From assembly GCA_014084085.1 (NCBI GenBank), contig NPFB01000019.1, positions 225,347 to 289,346 on the forward strand: DNA of 64,000 bases, read 5' to 3'. The translations under genes were made by a program, and so were the position numbers. The stretch comes from Hondaea fermentalgiana (taxonomy: Eukaryota; Sar; Bigyra; Thraustochytrida; Thraustochytriidae). Below, piece by piece: positions 18,803 to 27,364 of this stretch; within the stretch, counting starts at the first letter, position 1, and every line of letters begins with the position of its first letter. A model generated the notes under the pieces. It saw nothing but the letters and a program-made list of their open reading frames with translations. It had not been told where the DNA came from and searched no databases.

Positions 18803-20488
18803 CTAGAGAGCCTGGTTACTGGCCACTTGGAGCACGAGCTGACGAACATCCTGGCCGTCTTGCTCACGGCCGGGGGCGCGCACTTTGCTGGATTTGGCAA
18901 AGGAAGTGAATAGCTCAGTGTAGGTCGTGTACCGGTCCACATCGTTGTCATCGTCGCCGAGATCCATCTTGGCGACAGCCTTGCACTTGTCAATAAAGTC
19001 GGCCGAGGCAAAGAGCTCGAGCATTTTTGCCATTTGCGTGGGAAAGTGCCGCGAGAGCTCGAAGCCGCACACCGACACGAAAGCAAGAATGAGATGAGGG
19101 GTCCAGCGATTCGGAGCGCGATTTGCGTTCATTGCAAGCCAACGCCAAGCCTCGACGAGACCGCCTCCCTCCTTGCATGGGTGCTTGCTTCCCGGGGGCA
19201 CCATCTCGTAGGGCGCCTTGGAGAGCATCGAGACCGACGTCTGGTACACGCCAGCCAAAAAGCCCACGTGCGCCTGCATGCGGGCAATGTAATCTGCGTT
19301 GGTCTCGCCGGCGCTATAACCGAGCTTGGCGCGCAAAGCGTCCGTGTCTGCCCCATCTGCGCTCGCAATAACGGCTTCGCGCAGCCCTGGACACATGTAC
19401 GGACACGCGTGCGCCATGGATTCCATAAACCGCTCAAAGAATCCTTCAAAGTTGATGCTCAGAGTCACGACGAGGTACACAAGGGCAAACTTGGTCTCTC
19501 CTGCCTTGATACTATCCGGGGCCGTTTGTGTCGTGCCGAAGCGAATGATGCGGTCTGCCACCACGTGCATGCCCAAATCGATTAGCTCTGGCTTCTTGGC
19601 TTGCAATTGCGACAAAAAGGTGCCCGCGCCAGCATTCTTGCGGTTGCCCTCGTACCCGAGCTTTTTCATGTCCTGCACGGTTTCACCCGTCATTTGGATC
19701 ATAAGATTGCACCCATTGACCATCTTCTTGAAACGTTTCACAAAGTCGTCCACATCCTTGGAGCGTGCCGCGTAGGCAGCGCGGCGTTGCATGTTAAGCT
19801 TAATAAGATCGCGTACGCTGCGCTGCGAGGCCTCCTCTGCCTGTTTCGCCGCAACGGCCTCTTGCGCTTTCTTTTCCTGGGCGGCGCGAGCTTCTGCAGC
19901 TGCACGTGCCTTGGCCTCTGCTTCTGCACGCTCTCTTGCTTCGCGCTCCTTTTCTGCAGCGGCGGCTCGAACGGCCTCCTCCTCGCGCTGCTGCCGGACT
20001 TTTTCGGCTGCCTTGAGCATGTCGTTGCGTTTGTACAGCTCAACTTTAAGGTCAGCGAGCCTCTTGGCTAGAACTTCGCTTTCCTCCTGGAAAATAATCT
20101 TATTGTGCCGGCTGGCGCTGCTCGGCGGCTCATCTAGCGCCACGACACGCACGTGTGGGCCAGCGTCGCGCTGCTCTCGATGGCGATGGCCATGGTGATG
20201 ATGCTGATGATGCCGCCGATGAAGTCCATGCCCTGCGTGTGAGTTTTCGTCAGCCAAAAGAGGGTCTTGTTGAGGTTCTTCTTGGCCATCGAGCAGGCCT
20301 GCAAGTTTGCTTGCAGCAGCTCTACGCGCTCGTTTCTGGGCGCGGTTGCTCGCAAGCTCGTCGTCGCGACGCTCGCGGTTGTGGCCGCCAAAGCGGTCTA
20401 GCTCCGCCAGCTGCGTCGCCAGGGACTCTGTGGCGGCTCGCCGCGCCTCGCCGGCCGCGCGTGCGAGCTGCTCCATGCCTGCCTGCAT
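18803..20488 (-). CDS. GLE1: GLE1-like mRNA export factor
   Basis: ATG 20488 gives 561 residues; the open frame reaches a GTG at 20626. The N-terminal half has a His-rich stretch (RRHHQHHHHGHRHRE) and a long charged Ala/Glu/Arg coiled coil at about 140-260. The C-terminal half is the GLE1 helical domain. Family landmarks are ACPYMCPG (compare CPYTVP in other GLE1 proteins), the LGYSAGETNADYIARMQ motif, VGFLAGVYQT, GGGLVEAWRWLAMNANR, and the HFPTQMAKMLELF helix. In fungi and animals GLE1, with inositol hexakisphosphate, stimulates the DEAD-box ATPase Dbp5 at the cytoplasmic face of the nuclear pore and also acts in translation. Coiled coil plus GLE1 domain is the usual order. The upstream GTG-initiated extension is Arg/Pro-rich and probably 5'UTR. 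Confidence 0.88.
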   Translation of the reverse strand: MQAGMEQLARAAGEARRAATESLATQLAELDRFGGHNRERRDDELASNRAQKRARRAAASKLAGLLDGQEEPQQDPLLADENSHAGHGLHRRHHQHHHHGHRHREQRDAGPHVRVVALDEPPSSASRHNKIIFQEESEVLAKRLADLKVELYKRNDMLKAAEKVRQQREEEAVRAAAAEKEREARERAEAEAKARAAAEARAAQEKKAQEAVAAKQAEEASQRSVRDLIKLNMQRRAAYAARSKDVDDFVKRFKKMVNGCNLMIQMTGETVQDMKKLGYEGNRKNAGAGTFLSQLQAKKPELIDLGMHVVADRIIRFGTTQTAPDSIKAGETKFALVYLVVTLSINFEGFFERFMESMAHACPYMCPGLREAVIASADGADTDALRAKLGYSAGETNADYIARMQAHVGFLAGVYQTSVSMLSKAPYEMVPPGSKHPCKEGGGLVEAWRWLAMNANRAPNRWTPHLILAFVSVCGFELSRHFPTQMAKMLELFASADFIDKCKAVAKMDLGDDDNDVDRYTTYTELFTSFAKSSKVRAPGREQDGQDVRQLVLQVASNQAL

Positions 20489-21355
20489 GTCTGCCTCTTC
20501 GCTCGCTCCCCTGCTCGTCTGCGCAGAAGCGACCTCGCGTGGCAGCGCCAGCGGCAAAGCGCTCCCTCGCGGTCGACGGATTGATTGATCGATCGAGCAC
20601 TCCCGTTTTGGCGCGGGGCTCGGCACTTTATTTGGGTCTTTTATGTTCCAGCATAGGTCTTTTCATGCGCAACTGGATCTCGAGATCCTGATCATCATCA
20701 CGATCAAGCACGAGGATCATCATTGGCTCGTTCTAGGGCCCATACCTAGGTAGGGGCTATGCGAGATGGAAAGCAGAAGGATGGATGCTCTTTTATGAGG
20801 TCTAGGCTACTTACACTTGCGTTGAGTGTGATTATTGTGAGGCGACCGTGACCTTTCATGATTGGATTCCTTGTTTTATTTTATTTTTTCCAGGCCGCCC
20901 TGACACCGCGCGGCACGTGTTAGGTTTTCCCCCAAGGCATGGTTTCAATCACCTTTTTCCGACTGGTCACTGCGACTGATCATCATGCGCGTGAGCCACG
21001 ACTGCACGGGAAACGCGACTGCGCGAACCCAAGCGCGACTCATGTTTAAAATTAAAACCGCACAACCCATAACCACGTATACAGATCTATACGCTCAGTT
21101 TGTATGAAATCGTCACTCAAGAGAAAGCCTTTGCACTCTGCTCAGTGTAATCTGGGCCGACAGGACTGAGTCGGTGGCGCACGACCGTGCGCTTTATTGA
21201 GGCCCGTTCACGTCTGCCGTTGCACGCACTTTCATCATGATAAAAGCAAAATGAGTCCTACACTGGCAGTGTGGTGACCCTTTCCCCCCCTTTTTTATTA
21301 GTATTAACTGCCGTTGCCTGCTTTCATCCAATCAACCAACAGCAGCCAAAACAAG

Positions 21356-21535
21356 ATGGAGCCACAGCCACTGGCCTTTTATGGAAGATATGAAAGACTC
21401 GCACTTTTTTGGACCGAACACATTCGGGTGTACTTGCTCTCTGCAGCAGTAGCAGCAGCAGCAGCAGCTGCAGGTGCTGCTGCGGTGTTGTTCGTGAGGT
21501 TCCTCAACGGGCGCTGCGTACAAACGCAAATTTAA
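21356..21535 (+). CDS. Possible 59-residue single-pass membrane microprotein
   Basis: The ATG at 21356 sits in a favourable context (CAAGATGG). The frame encodes 59 residues with a hydrophobic Ala-rich segment (YLLSAAV through AAAVLFVRFL) followed by a short polar tail. The Ala run comes from a CAG-type repeat (AGCAGCAGCAGC...), so it may be chance. No homologue is known to me. A CCAAT-like word and a pyrimidine-rich stretch lie just upstream. Confidence 0.18.
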   Translation: MEPQPLAFYGRYERLALFWTEHIRVYLLSAAVAAAAAAAGAAAVLFVRFLNGRCVQTQI

Positions 21536-22365
21536 TTCTGACTATTCCGCCCACGCTGACGCGACCGGCGAGGGGCGTCTTTTCAGGCCCGGAGCGGGTA
21601 CCGATAAGCCTCGAAGACGCCCATTTTCGATTCATGCCGCTTGCGCTTCGGGGTGTAAATCAGTTTTGTGAGCAACTCGCGGGCAAACTTCATCAACCTG
21701 GCCTTCATCAAGGTCGGCGGTGCTACTCTTCAAGTCATGATTCGACGTTGACGTTAGACCTTTTCAGTCTCGACCCGATACAAGCTCCTCCGTGCCGTGC
21801 GCCCGTGATGGCGGCACGGCGTACTCGTCTCGACGGCGAGTCAGCCCCTCCTCCATCTCCGCACACCGAGACAACGGACGAGTCTTTCTCCCCGATCAGC
21901 CCGTGCCGACCGTGTGTTCGCGTGTCCTGCGCACCGACTGTCTGCGCCCGAACGCACGCGAGGTCCCGGCTGCCTGGCTGTCCTGCCCATCCTGCTTCAC
22001 ATCACGTCAACTCTACGCGCGCCAGCCATGTATAACCCAGCCGTCCGGCCGGGAGACATATCGCGCCCCGCGCGTGCCCTTGCCAGACAGATCCTCGACC
22101 TCGGCTTCCCGCTTGCGGACCGGGCGCGGCCTTGCCTTCGCAGCGCTGTCGCGAGTCCTGTCGCGAGTCTTTGTCCATGCTCGCGGCGACCGATCGTCGC
22201 GGCGCTCGCATATCGCGGCGATCGATGGTCGCGGGCTCACCGTGCGCACGCCTCGCCCCGCCTCGCCTCCGCGCGGGCTGCTGCTGGCGCGACGGGCAGA
22301 AGGGGACAGCCGCGCTGCGTCTCGAGCACCGCAGCTGCGCCTCGCGCCATAGAATCGGCCGCAGA

Positions 22366-22399
22366 GCGAGAGAGAGAGAGAGCGAGAGAGAGAGGCCAG
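22366..22399. repeat. (GA)n-rich tract
   Basis: GAGAGA runs interrupted by two GAGC units. Confidence 0.85.
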
Positions 22400-22891
22400 G
22401 CCGGCCGAAAGCGAGCTCGTGATCGGGCGGCAATTGAGCATCGCAGCTCGCTTGCCGAGAAGCGTACCTTGTCATCGGGCGCGAGGACGCGTCTCGCCCG
22501 CCGCGCTGCCTGCGTGCGTGCCTGCCCGCGTGTCTGCCTACGTGCGCGACGGTCCTGTGGGCCGGGCGCCCTGGCCCGGCGCGGCCCAGGCCTTCCTGGA
22601 CAGCGCGGGGCTCCGCGCCGTCATCAGGGATCGGTCGACCTCGCGCTCCTCAACCACGGAGAGACGCCGCGCCGCGCGGACGCGCAGCGCGGCACTAGGT
22701 TGCTTATTTGCAAGGAGGGAGAAGAGGAGGGGGTTCGAGAGAAGGAAGGTCGTGCGCGACGGAAAGCGGCGCGGCATCCTGCGGCGCGGACCGTAAAGAG
22801 AAGATCGGCGAACCACCAAGCAGCCCAACAGCCCAACAAACCCCGGATTTCTCCGCTGCAAAGGCTAAGCCTTTGGTAGAGGCAAAGAAGG

Positions 22892-24523
22892 ATGATGCGC
22901 GGTCTCTACTTTCTTGCGCTCTTGGTGCTCGCGCTGGGCGGGCAATCTGCGCAGGCAGCGAAACCCAATGTCCTCTTTTTCGTGGTGGACGACCTCAATA
23001 CTGGCGTTGGGGCCTTTGGCGACGACCTTGCAGACACGCCGCACATTGACGGGTTGCTTGGTAATGGAACAACCTTTACCAACGCGCATGTGATCAAGTC
23101 GGAATGCAGCCCTTCGCGTGCAACAATGTTCACTGGCCGACTCCCCGACATGAATCGCGTTTGGGACTTTGAGCCGCGATTACGGCACTTCAACCCAACA
23201 CTCATGACCCTACCTGGTCTTTTCAGAGAGCAAGGCTACCGCACCGTTGCCTTCGGCAAGGTTTTCGACTCTCGAAGCTTTAAGAAAAAGGAGAAACTTG
23301 ACCTTTGCGAAAGCAGCAACAGCACAATCTGCTCATGGGACAAGATAGCGAGTCTCGAAGACATGGAGAAAGATGCTAGAAATGTATGCGGAATCAAAAA
23401 GCTCAAGTACTCCTGGTCCAAAAAGCAAAAGAAGAAGAACCGTGGCAAGTTGGCAATTATCGTCCCCGACAAGAAAGCCAAATACACTTCCGATCATTGC
23501 TCAGCTACAGCAGCAGGTCAAGAGCTACGCGACCTCGCCGTTTCAGGAACGCCTTTTTTCCTTGCCGTCGGCTTTAGCCTTCCTCATATGCCATGGGTGT
23601 ATCCGCGAAGCTACGCAAGTATGCTCAACGATATTTCCGACAAAGAACTCGTGGACCGCGTTGCGGGCGACACCAATTCTTCCTTTTTCGAGGAACAGAC
23701 CAACACCATGTCGAACTCTGGAAGCTATGAGATCACCAGGTACTCTGATCATGAGAGTGTCTCAACGGCGGACCGTATCCGTCATTATTACCGCAGCGTC
23801 TCATACATGGACGATCAGCTCGGACGGGTACTTGACGTGCTTGACGAGACCGGGCTCGAAGACGTCAAGGCCAATACCCTCATCGTTTTTGCGTCAGACA
23901 ATGGATTTCATCTGGGAGATCATGGCATTTGGGGCAAGAAAACCCTCTATGACCGAGCTACGCGCGTTCCGTTGGCAATCGTGCCTCCGTCAACCCTTCT
24001 GGAGACACAACCTGCACTTCGCAACGGTTTGGGAGCAGAGATCCCCTTTCCTGTACAAATTGACGATGTCTTTCCAACGGTGCTCGAGCTGTGCGGTATT
24101 GAGAACGACGATGTAGACCACGATCGCTCGGGCGTCAGTCTCGTGCCATCGATGCAAAACACAACAAAAGCGGTGCGAAGTGCTGCCGTTTCGCAGTTCT
24201 GGGCGCACGCTGGTGAAGGCATGAATCGAAAGATTATGGGGTACTCGCTTCGCACCGTGCATGCGCGCTACACGCGTTACATGGCATTCTCCAAGAACAT
24301 TCGCTCTACAGCAATTACGACAACACTGTATGACCCGAGTCAAGGAGAGGGTGTGCCCGAATTCTTTGACTACGCGATTGACGGAAGCAGAGAGCTAGCA
24401 AATCGGGCAAACGAGTCAGCATTCGAGCGGTCTGTCGAGCTCTTGCAAAGCGAAATTATGGCCAATGGGGATCGAGGATGGACCTCTCTTCACGGTGCAA
24501 TTCCCTTTGACGCACGCTCATAA
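22892..24523 (+). CDS. Secreted iduronate-2-sulfatase-like sulfatase 3
   Basis: A single exon of 543 residues from ATG 22892; a second ATG follows immediately. The signal peptide is MMRGLYFLALLVLALGG. Sulfatase landmarks are PNVLFFVVDDLNTGVGAFG, the formylglycine signature CSPSRATMFTG (Cys72), RTVAFGKVFDSRSF, PFFLAVGFSLPHMPW and the metal-binding segment ASDNGFHLGDHGIWGKKTLYD. A Lys-rich insertion (KKLKYSWSKKQKKKNRGK) near residues 166-184 is absent from the other two sulfatases and could be surface-exposed or a processing site. It is on the plus strand, opposite to sulfatases 1 and 2, with GLE1 between. The three proteins are clearly related but far from identical, so this is not a recent duplication. 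Confidence 0.92.
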   Translation: MMRGLYFLALLVLALGGQSAQAAKPNVLFFVVDDLNTGVGAFGDDLADTPHIDGLLGNGTTFTNAHVIKSECSPSRATMFTGRLPDMNRVWDFEPRLRHFNPTLMTLPGLFREQGYRTVAFGKVFDSRSFKKKEKLDLCESSNSTICSWDKIASLEDMEKDARNVCGIKKLKYSWSKKQKKKNRGKLAIIVPDKKAKYTSDHCSATAAGQELRDLAVSGTPFFLAVGFSLPHMPWVYPRSYASMLNDISDKELVDRVAGDTNSSFFEEQTNTMSNSGSYEITRYSDHESVSTADRIRHYYRSVSYMDDQLGRVLDVLDETGLEDVKANTLIVFASDNGFHLGDHGIWGKKTLYDRATRVPLAIVPPSTLLETQPALRNGLGAEIPFPVQIDDVFPTVLELCGIENDDVDHDRSGVSLVPSMQNTTKAVRSAAVSQFWAHAGEGMNRKIMGYSLRTVHARYTRYMAFSKNIRSTAITTTLYDPSQGEGVPEFFDYAIDGSRELANRANESAFERSVELLQSEIMANGDRGWTSLHGAIPFDARS

Positions 24524-24895
24524 AAGCTACCCTCTTTATAAGAAACAAGGAATGAAGTGAGGAAGCAAGAAAGTAGCAAGAAAAGAACTTTCGCTTGCAC
24601 ATGAAGCTGAACAACAACTGACACAACTGATAGATTTATGAAACTCACACAAATTACAAATTTGATGCAAACCGGCATCTCGCCGTCGCGACGCAAAGCG
24701 ATCGGCAAGCCTTTCTTTCCGTAGAGCAATCAAGGTGGCGCCAGCCACTCCCGCGCATGCAGAATTCAGGGTCTAGAAATATGTAGCCCTACCAAATGTT
24801 TAACCTTCGGAAACCTCGGGGTCTCACCCTGGGTCTTTCGCCTTTTTGTGCTTCGGAAGAAGAAGGTAGCCAATTCGGGCAGCGCGAGCCGTCAT
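24524..24895. other. Intergenic between convergent sulfatase 3 and laminin-B gene
   Basis: 372 bp of mixed-composition DNA with no gene seen; it must contain both 3'UTRs. Nothing else recognised. Confidence 0.55.
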
Positions 24896-25999
24896 CTAAC
24901 ACTGTGTGCCAACGGTGCGGCAAAGGCAGCTTTCTGGCAAGACGTGTCTCTTGCCAGTAGCCCTCGACTTGAGATGAACGTCGTCGAGACCAACTGTCTC
25001 GTACCACAAGGTATGGTCTCCGAGAATATGAATGGCCGAGAGATTATCGAGCATCTCGACGAACTCGCACTGTGATGGCGCCGTAGCAGAGAGCAATGAG
25101 TTTGTGGGGAGCTTGAGCCAGCCAGCTGTCTCTGACAGCCCCAAGTTGAAGCGCTGCGGGGACCCTGTAAAGGTGACGCTCGACAGCTTGTAAGCAAACC
25201 GCATGCCCGCGCCCCGTGCGCAAGCCCGGCACTCGAGGACAGCGAGATTCGCGTCCGGATTTTTAGGCCTTGAAAAATCGCCTGAAAAGGCGCCAAGGCT
25301 GAATGAAAGCTCGCCGTTGTACGCCCAGGCTTGGAATCCAAGGAACTTGCTTGGAGCCGAGAAAAGCCATTGCTTGCGGTCAATACCGTTGCGGTCAATG
25401 TCGAGCAGCTCGTCGACGGCGTAGATAAAGTGGTTCAGTAGCCGGTAGCTCGAGCGCTCGTGGACCGGGGCCTGCTGTGCAGCTCTGCTGTTGGAGAGAA
25501 TAGTCCATCCGTCGGCGCCATCGCGAAAGTCACTTGCAGCAAGGACATGGTCAGACACCTCGGTGTCGGCGATTATGGTCACGTGTCCTTGCGCACTTGC
25601 TGCTTGGCCATCTGAGACGGTGTAGCTGAAGGTGGCGAGCTTGCCAGGCTTGGCGGCCACGCGAGGAGCCTCGTACATGATCCGCAACTTGGAGCGCACG
25701 GGTACGGGGTGCCCTGCCGATGTAATGACGGTCGATGTCGAGTATTTGGGACTGTGCCCGTGCTGCGCATACACCTTGGCCAGGTCATACAGCGTTCCTG
25801 CAGCGGGTAAACTTGTGATGGTCGCCTGAAGTTTGTCGCCGTCGTAGTCATAGCCAACGAGCGATATCTCTACCGACTTGCCTGGTGCAACGCGATATAC
25901 GAGATGGTGAGCCTTGGGCACCGTGTTAGCGGCCGCTGCATGGCTAACGGAGAGTGCTGCAATGAGGGCGGCGACCACCGCGCGCACCAGGGAGCGCAT
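24896..25999 (-). CDS. Secreted protein with cadherin-like region and laminin-B (domain IV)-like domain
   Basis: ATG 25999 gives 367 residues. The N-terminus MRSLVRAVVAALIAALSVSHAAAA is a clear signal peptide. Residues about 35-145 resemble a bacterial-style cadherin-like/Ig repeat: VEISLVGYDYDGDKLQATI, then GTLYDLA, then FSYTVSDGQA. Residues about 160-330 resemble a laminin B domain: DFRDGADGWTI, then WLFSAPSKFLGFQAWAYNG and LSFSLGAFSGDF, with a C-terminal ETVGLDDVHL strand. Laminin-B domains bind or form part of extracellular matrix. There is no transmembrane segment or GPI-like tail. It lies tail-to-tail with sulfatase 3, so both products of this locus are probably secreted and might act on the same extracellular polysaccharide. 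Domain names are based on motif resemblance only. Confidence 0.82.
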   Translation of the reverse strand: MRSLVRAVVAALIAALSVSHAAAANTVPKAHHLVYRVAPGKSVEISLVGYDYDGDKLQATITSLPAAGTLYDLAKVYAQHGHSPKYSTSTVITSAGHPVPVRSKLRIMYEAPRVAAKPGKLATFSYTVSDGQAASAQGHVTIIADTEVSDHVLAASDFRDGADGWTILSNSRAAQQAPVHERSSYRLLNHFIYAVDELLDIDRNGIDRKQWLFSAPSKFLGFQAWAYNGELSFSLGAFSGDFSRPKNPDANLAVLECRACARGAGMRFAYKLSSVTFTGSPQRFNLGLSETAGWLKLPTNSLLSATAPSQCEFVEMLDNLSAIHILGDHTLWYETVGLDDVHLKSRATGKRHVLPESCLCRTVGTQC

Positions 26000-27364
26000 A
26001 GGCTCCGCGGTGCGCGGGTCTTTGTTAAAACGCTAGCTTTCCGACAAACGAATTACGAGCGGACAGCAATTACAGAAGCGCACTGCAGTGCAACGTCGCG
26101 TTCGTCGTTGTTGGCGTCCTTGCAACAATCGGGGAGAATGGGCAAGTCCGGCGATGAAGTTGACGAGGCGAACAAGCGAGGTTCGTTGTTGCACCTTCTC
26201 CTTCTCCAACTTCTTCTCCGTTCGACGAGCTATCTCGTGTCTGAGTTTGCGGCACAGCAGTGTGCTCGGCGCACGTGATGCAGCGCGAATGTCCGCGCCA
26301 GGGTAGGCTCCACCAAATCCGGCTAGCGATCAAACGCACGCGCGCACTTGCGTGCGAGCGAGCGTGCGAGCGGCCGCTCACCCAGTCGCTCGACTAGCTG
26401 TTTGGATGTCAGATGCCTGCAGTGACTCCTTCTGTCCGTGGCGCACACCCCCTCTTTGTTTTTGCGTAGTCTTTGTAGCAAGCAACACGTGCCAGACAGC
26501 TTGCCGGCCTCAATTTTGCTCTCACGAATGAACGGCCAACAAAAGTCTCCACGTGCACTCTTTTTGGTCGACTCAAAGGTTGCTAAAGGCGCACGTACAT
26601 GGGCGCACACACCCCATTCCTCCCTTTATATTGCTCCTTTTCGATCTTTTACGCACTATTGCCGCTCACCAGTGTTCGTTTGATCGGAGCGCTCTCAACT
26701 TCCCGAGTCCGAAGTAAAGTCGCACCCCGCAAGGATATTGCACGTCGTCGCAGCGCACCATAACGGATCTTCCATAAGGATTCCTAGGTCCTCTCTACCA
26801 AGGTGCCGTTGCCCATGGGTGCGCGCACAAGGCTCGCTCGAGGGCAGCGGCCGGGGACGCGCCGAGCGAGCCGTTCACGCCGTGAGCGCCCGAAAGTTCG
26901 TCTCGCTCGCCCTGGCTGACTGGCTGGCTGGCTGATTGGCTAGCTGCATGGATGGATGGATGGATGGCCAACGCGTACGGAGCGGCCGATCGCAGGCAGG
27001 CAGGCAGGTCTGAACGTTAACAATAAATAGATTTCGCAAGTATTTTTTCCCCGCTGCCTGCCTGCGACGCAATGCAAGTAAAAGCAAACAAAGTTTCCCT
27101 ACAAGTGCGTGACGGCGGCCGCAAGTGCAAAGGGCGCGCGTGCAAGTGGAGAATAGGCGCGCGCAAGTAAAGAACGGGCCAGGCGGCCGCGGCGGTACCG
27201 AGGAGAGGTACCGGCGCGGTACCGGCGGTGCCCCTGCTGTATGCTCTAAAGAGAGATGGATCGAGGGATCGATCCTCGAATACTTTGCGTCGCCACGTCG
27301 CTTTGCTCGCGAAGAGCCCCCGGCAGAGCGGCTTCGAGGAGCTCGCGCGGGCGCGGCGGCGAGC
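26000..27364. other. Intergenic between divergent laminin-B gene and pseudokinase gene
   Basis: No gene supported. It contains GGAT (about 26947-26968) and CAGG (about 26994-27006) tandem repeats and the CGCAAGT-type element cluster at 27119-27181. It probably contains both promoters. Confidence 0.5.
27119..27181 (+). promoter_or_regulatory. Recurrent CGCAAGT-type element, three tandem copies
   Basis: Three adjacent plus-strand copies: CGCAAGTGCAAAGGGCGCG, TGCAAGTGGAGAATAGGCGC and CGCAAGTAAAGAACGGGCC. They lie about 185-245 bp upstream of the likely start at 27365. The same word family appears at 14805-14856 and 38549-38632. A regulatory role is inferred from recurrence. Confidence 0.4.

Larger units (their letters stand above)
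20489..22891. other. 2.4-kb intergenic region between divergent GLE1 and sulfatase 3
   Basis: The first half (about 20630-21310) is AT-richer with no recognisable gene. A 59-codon frame at 21356 is listed separately. The second half is very GC-rich, with Arg/Ala-rich low-complexity frames and a GA-rich tract near 22366-22399. It probably holds the promoters of both flanking genes. Confidence 0.5.
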
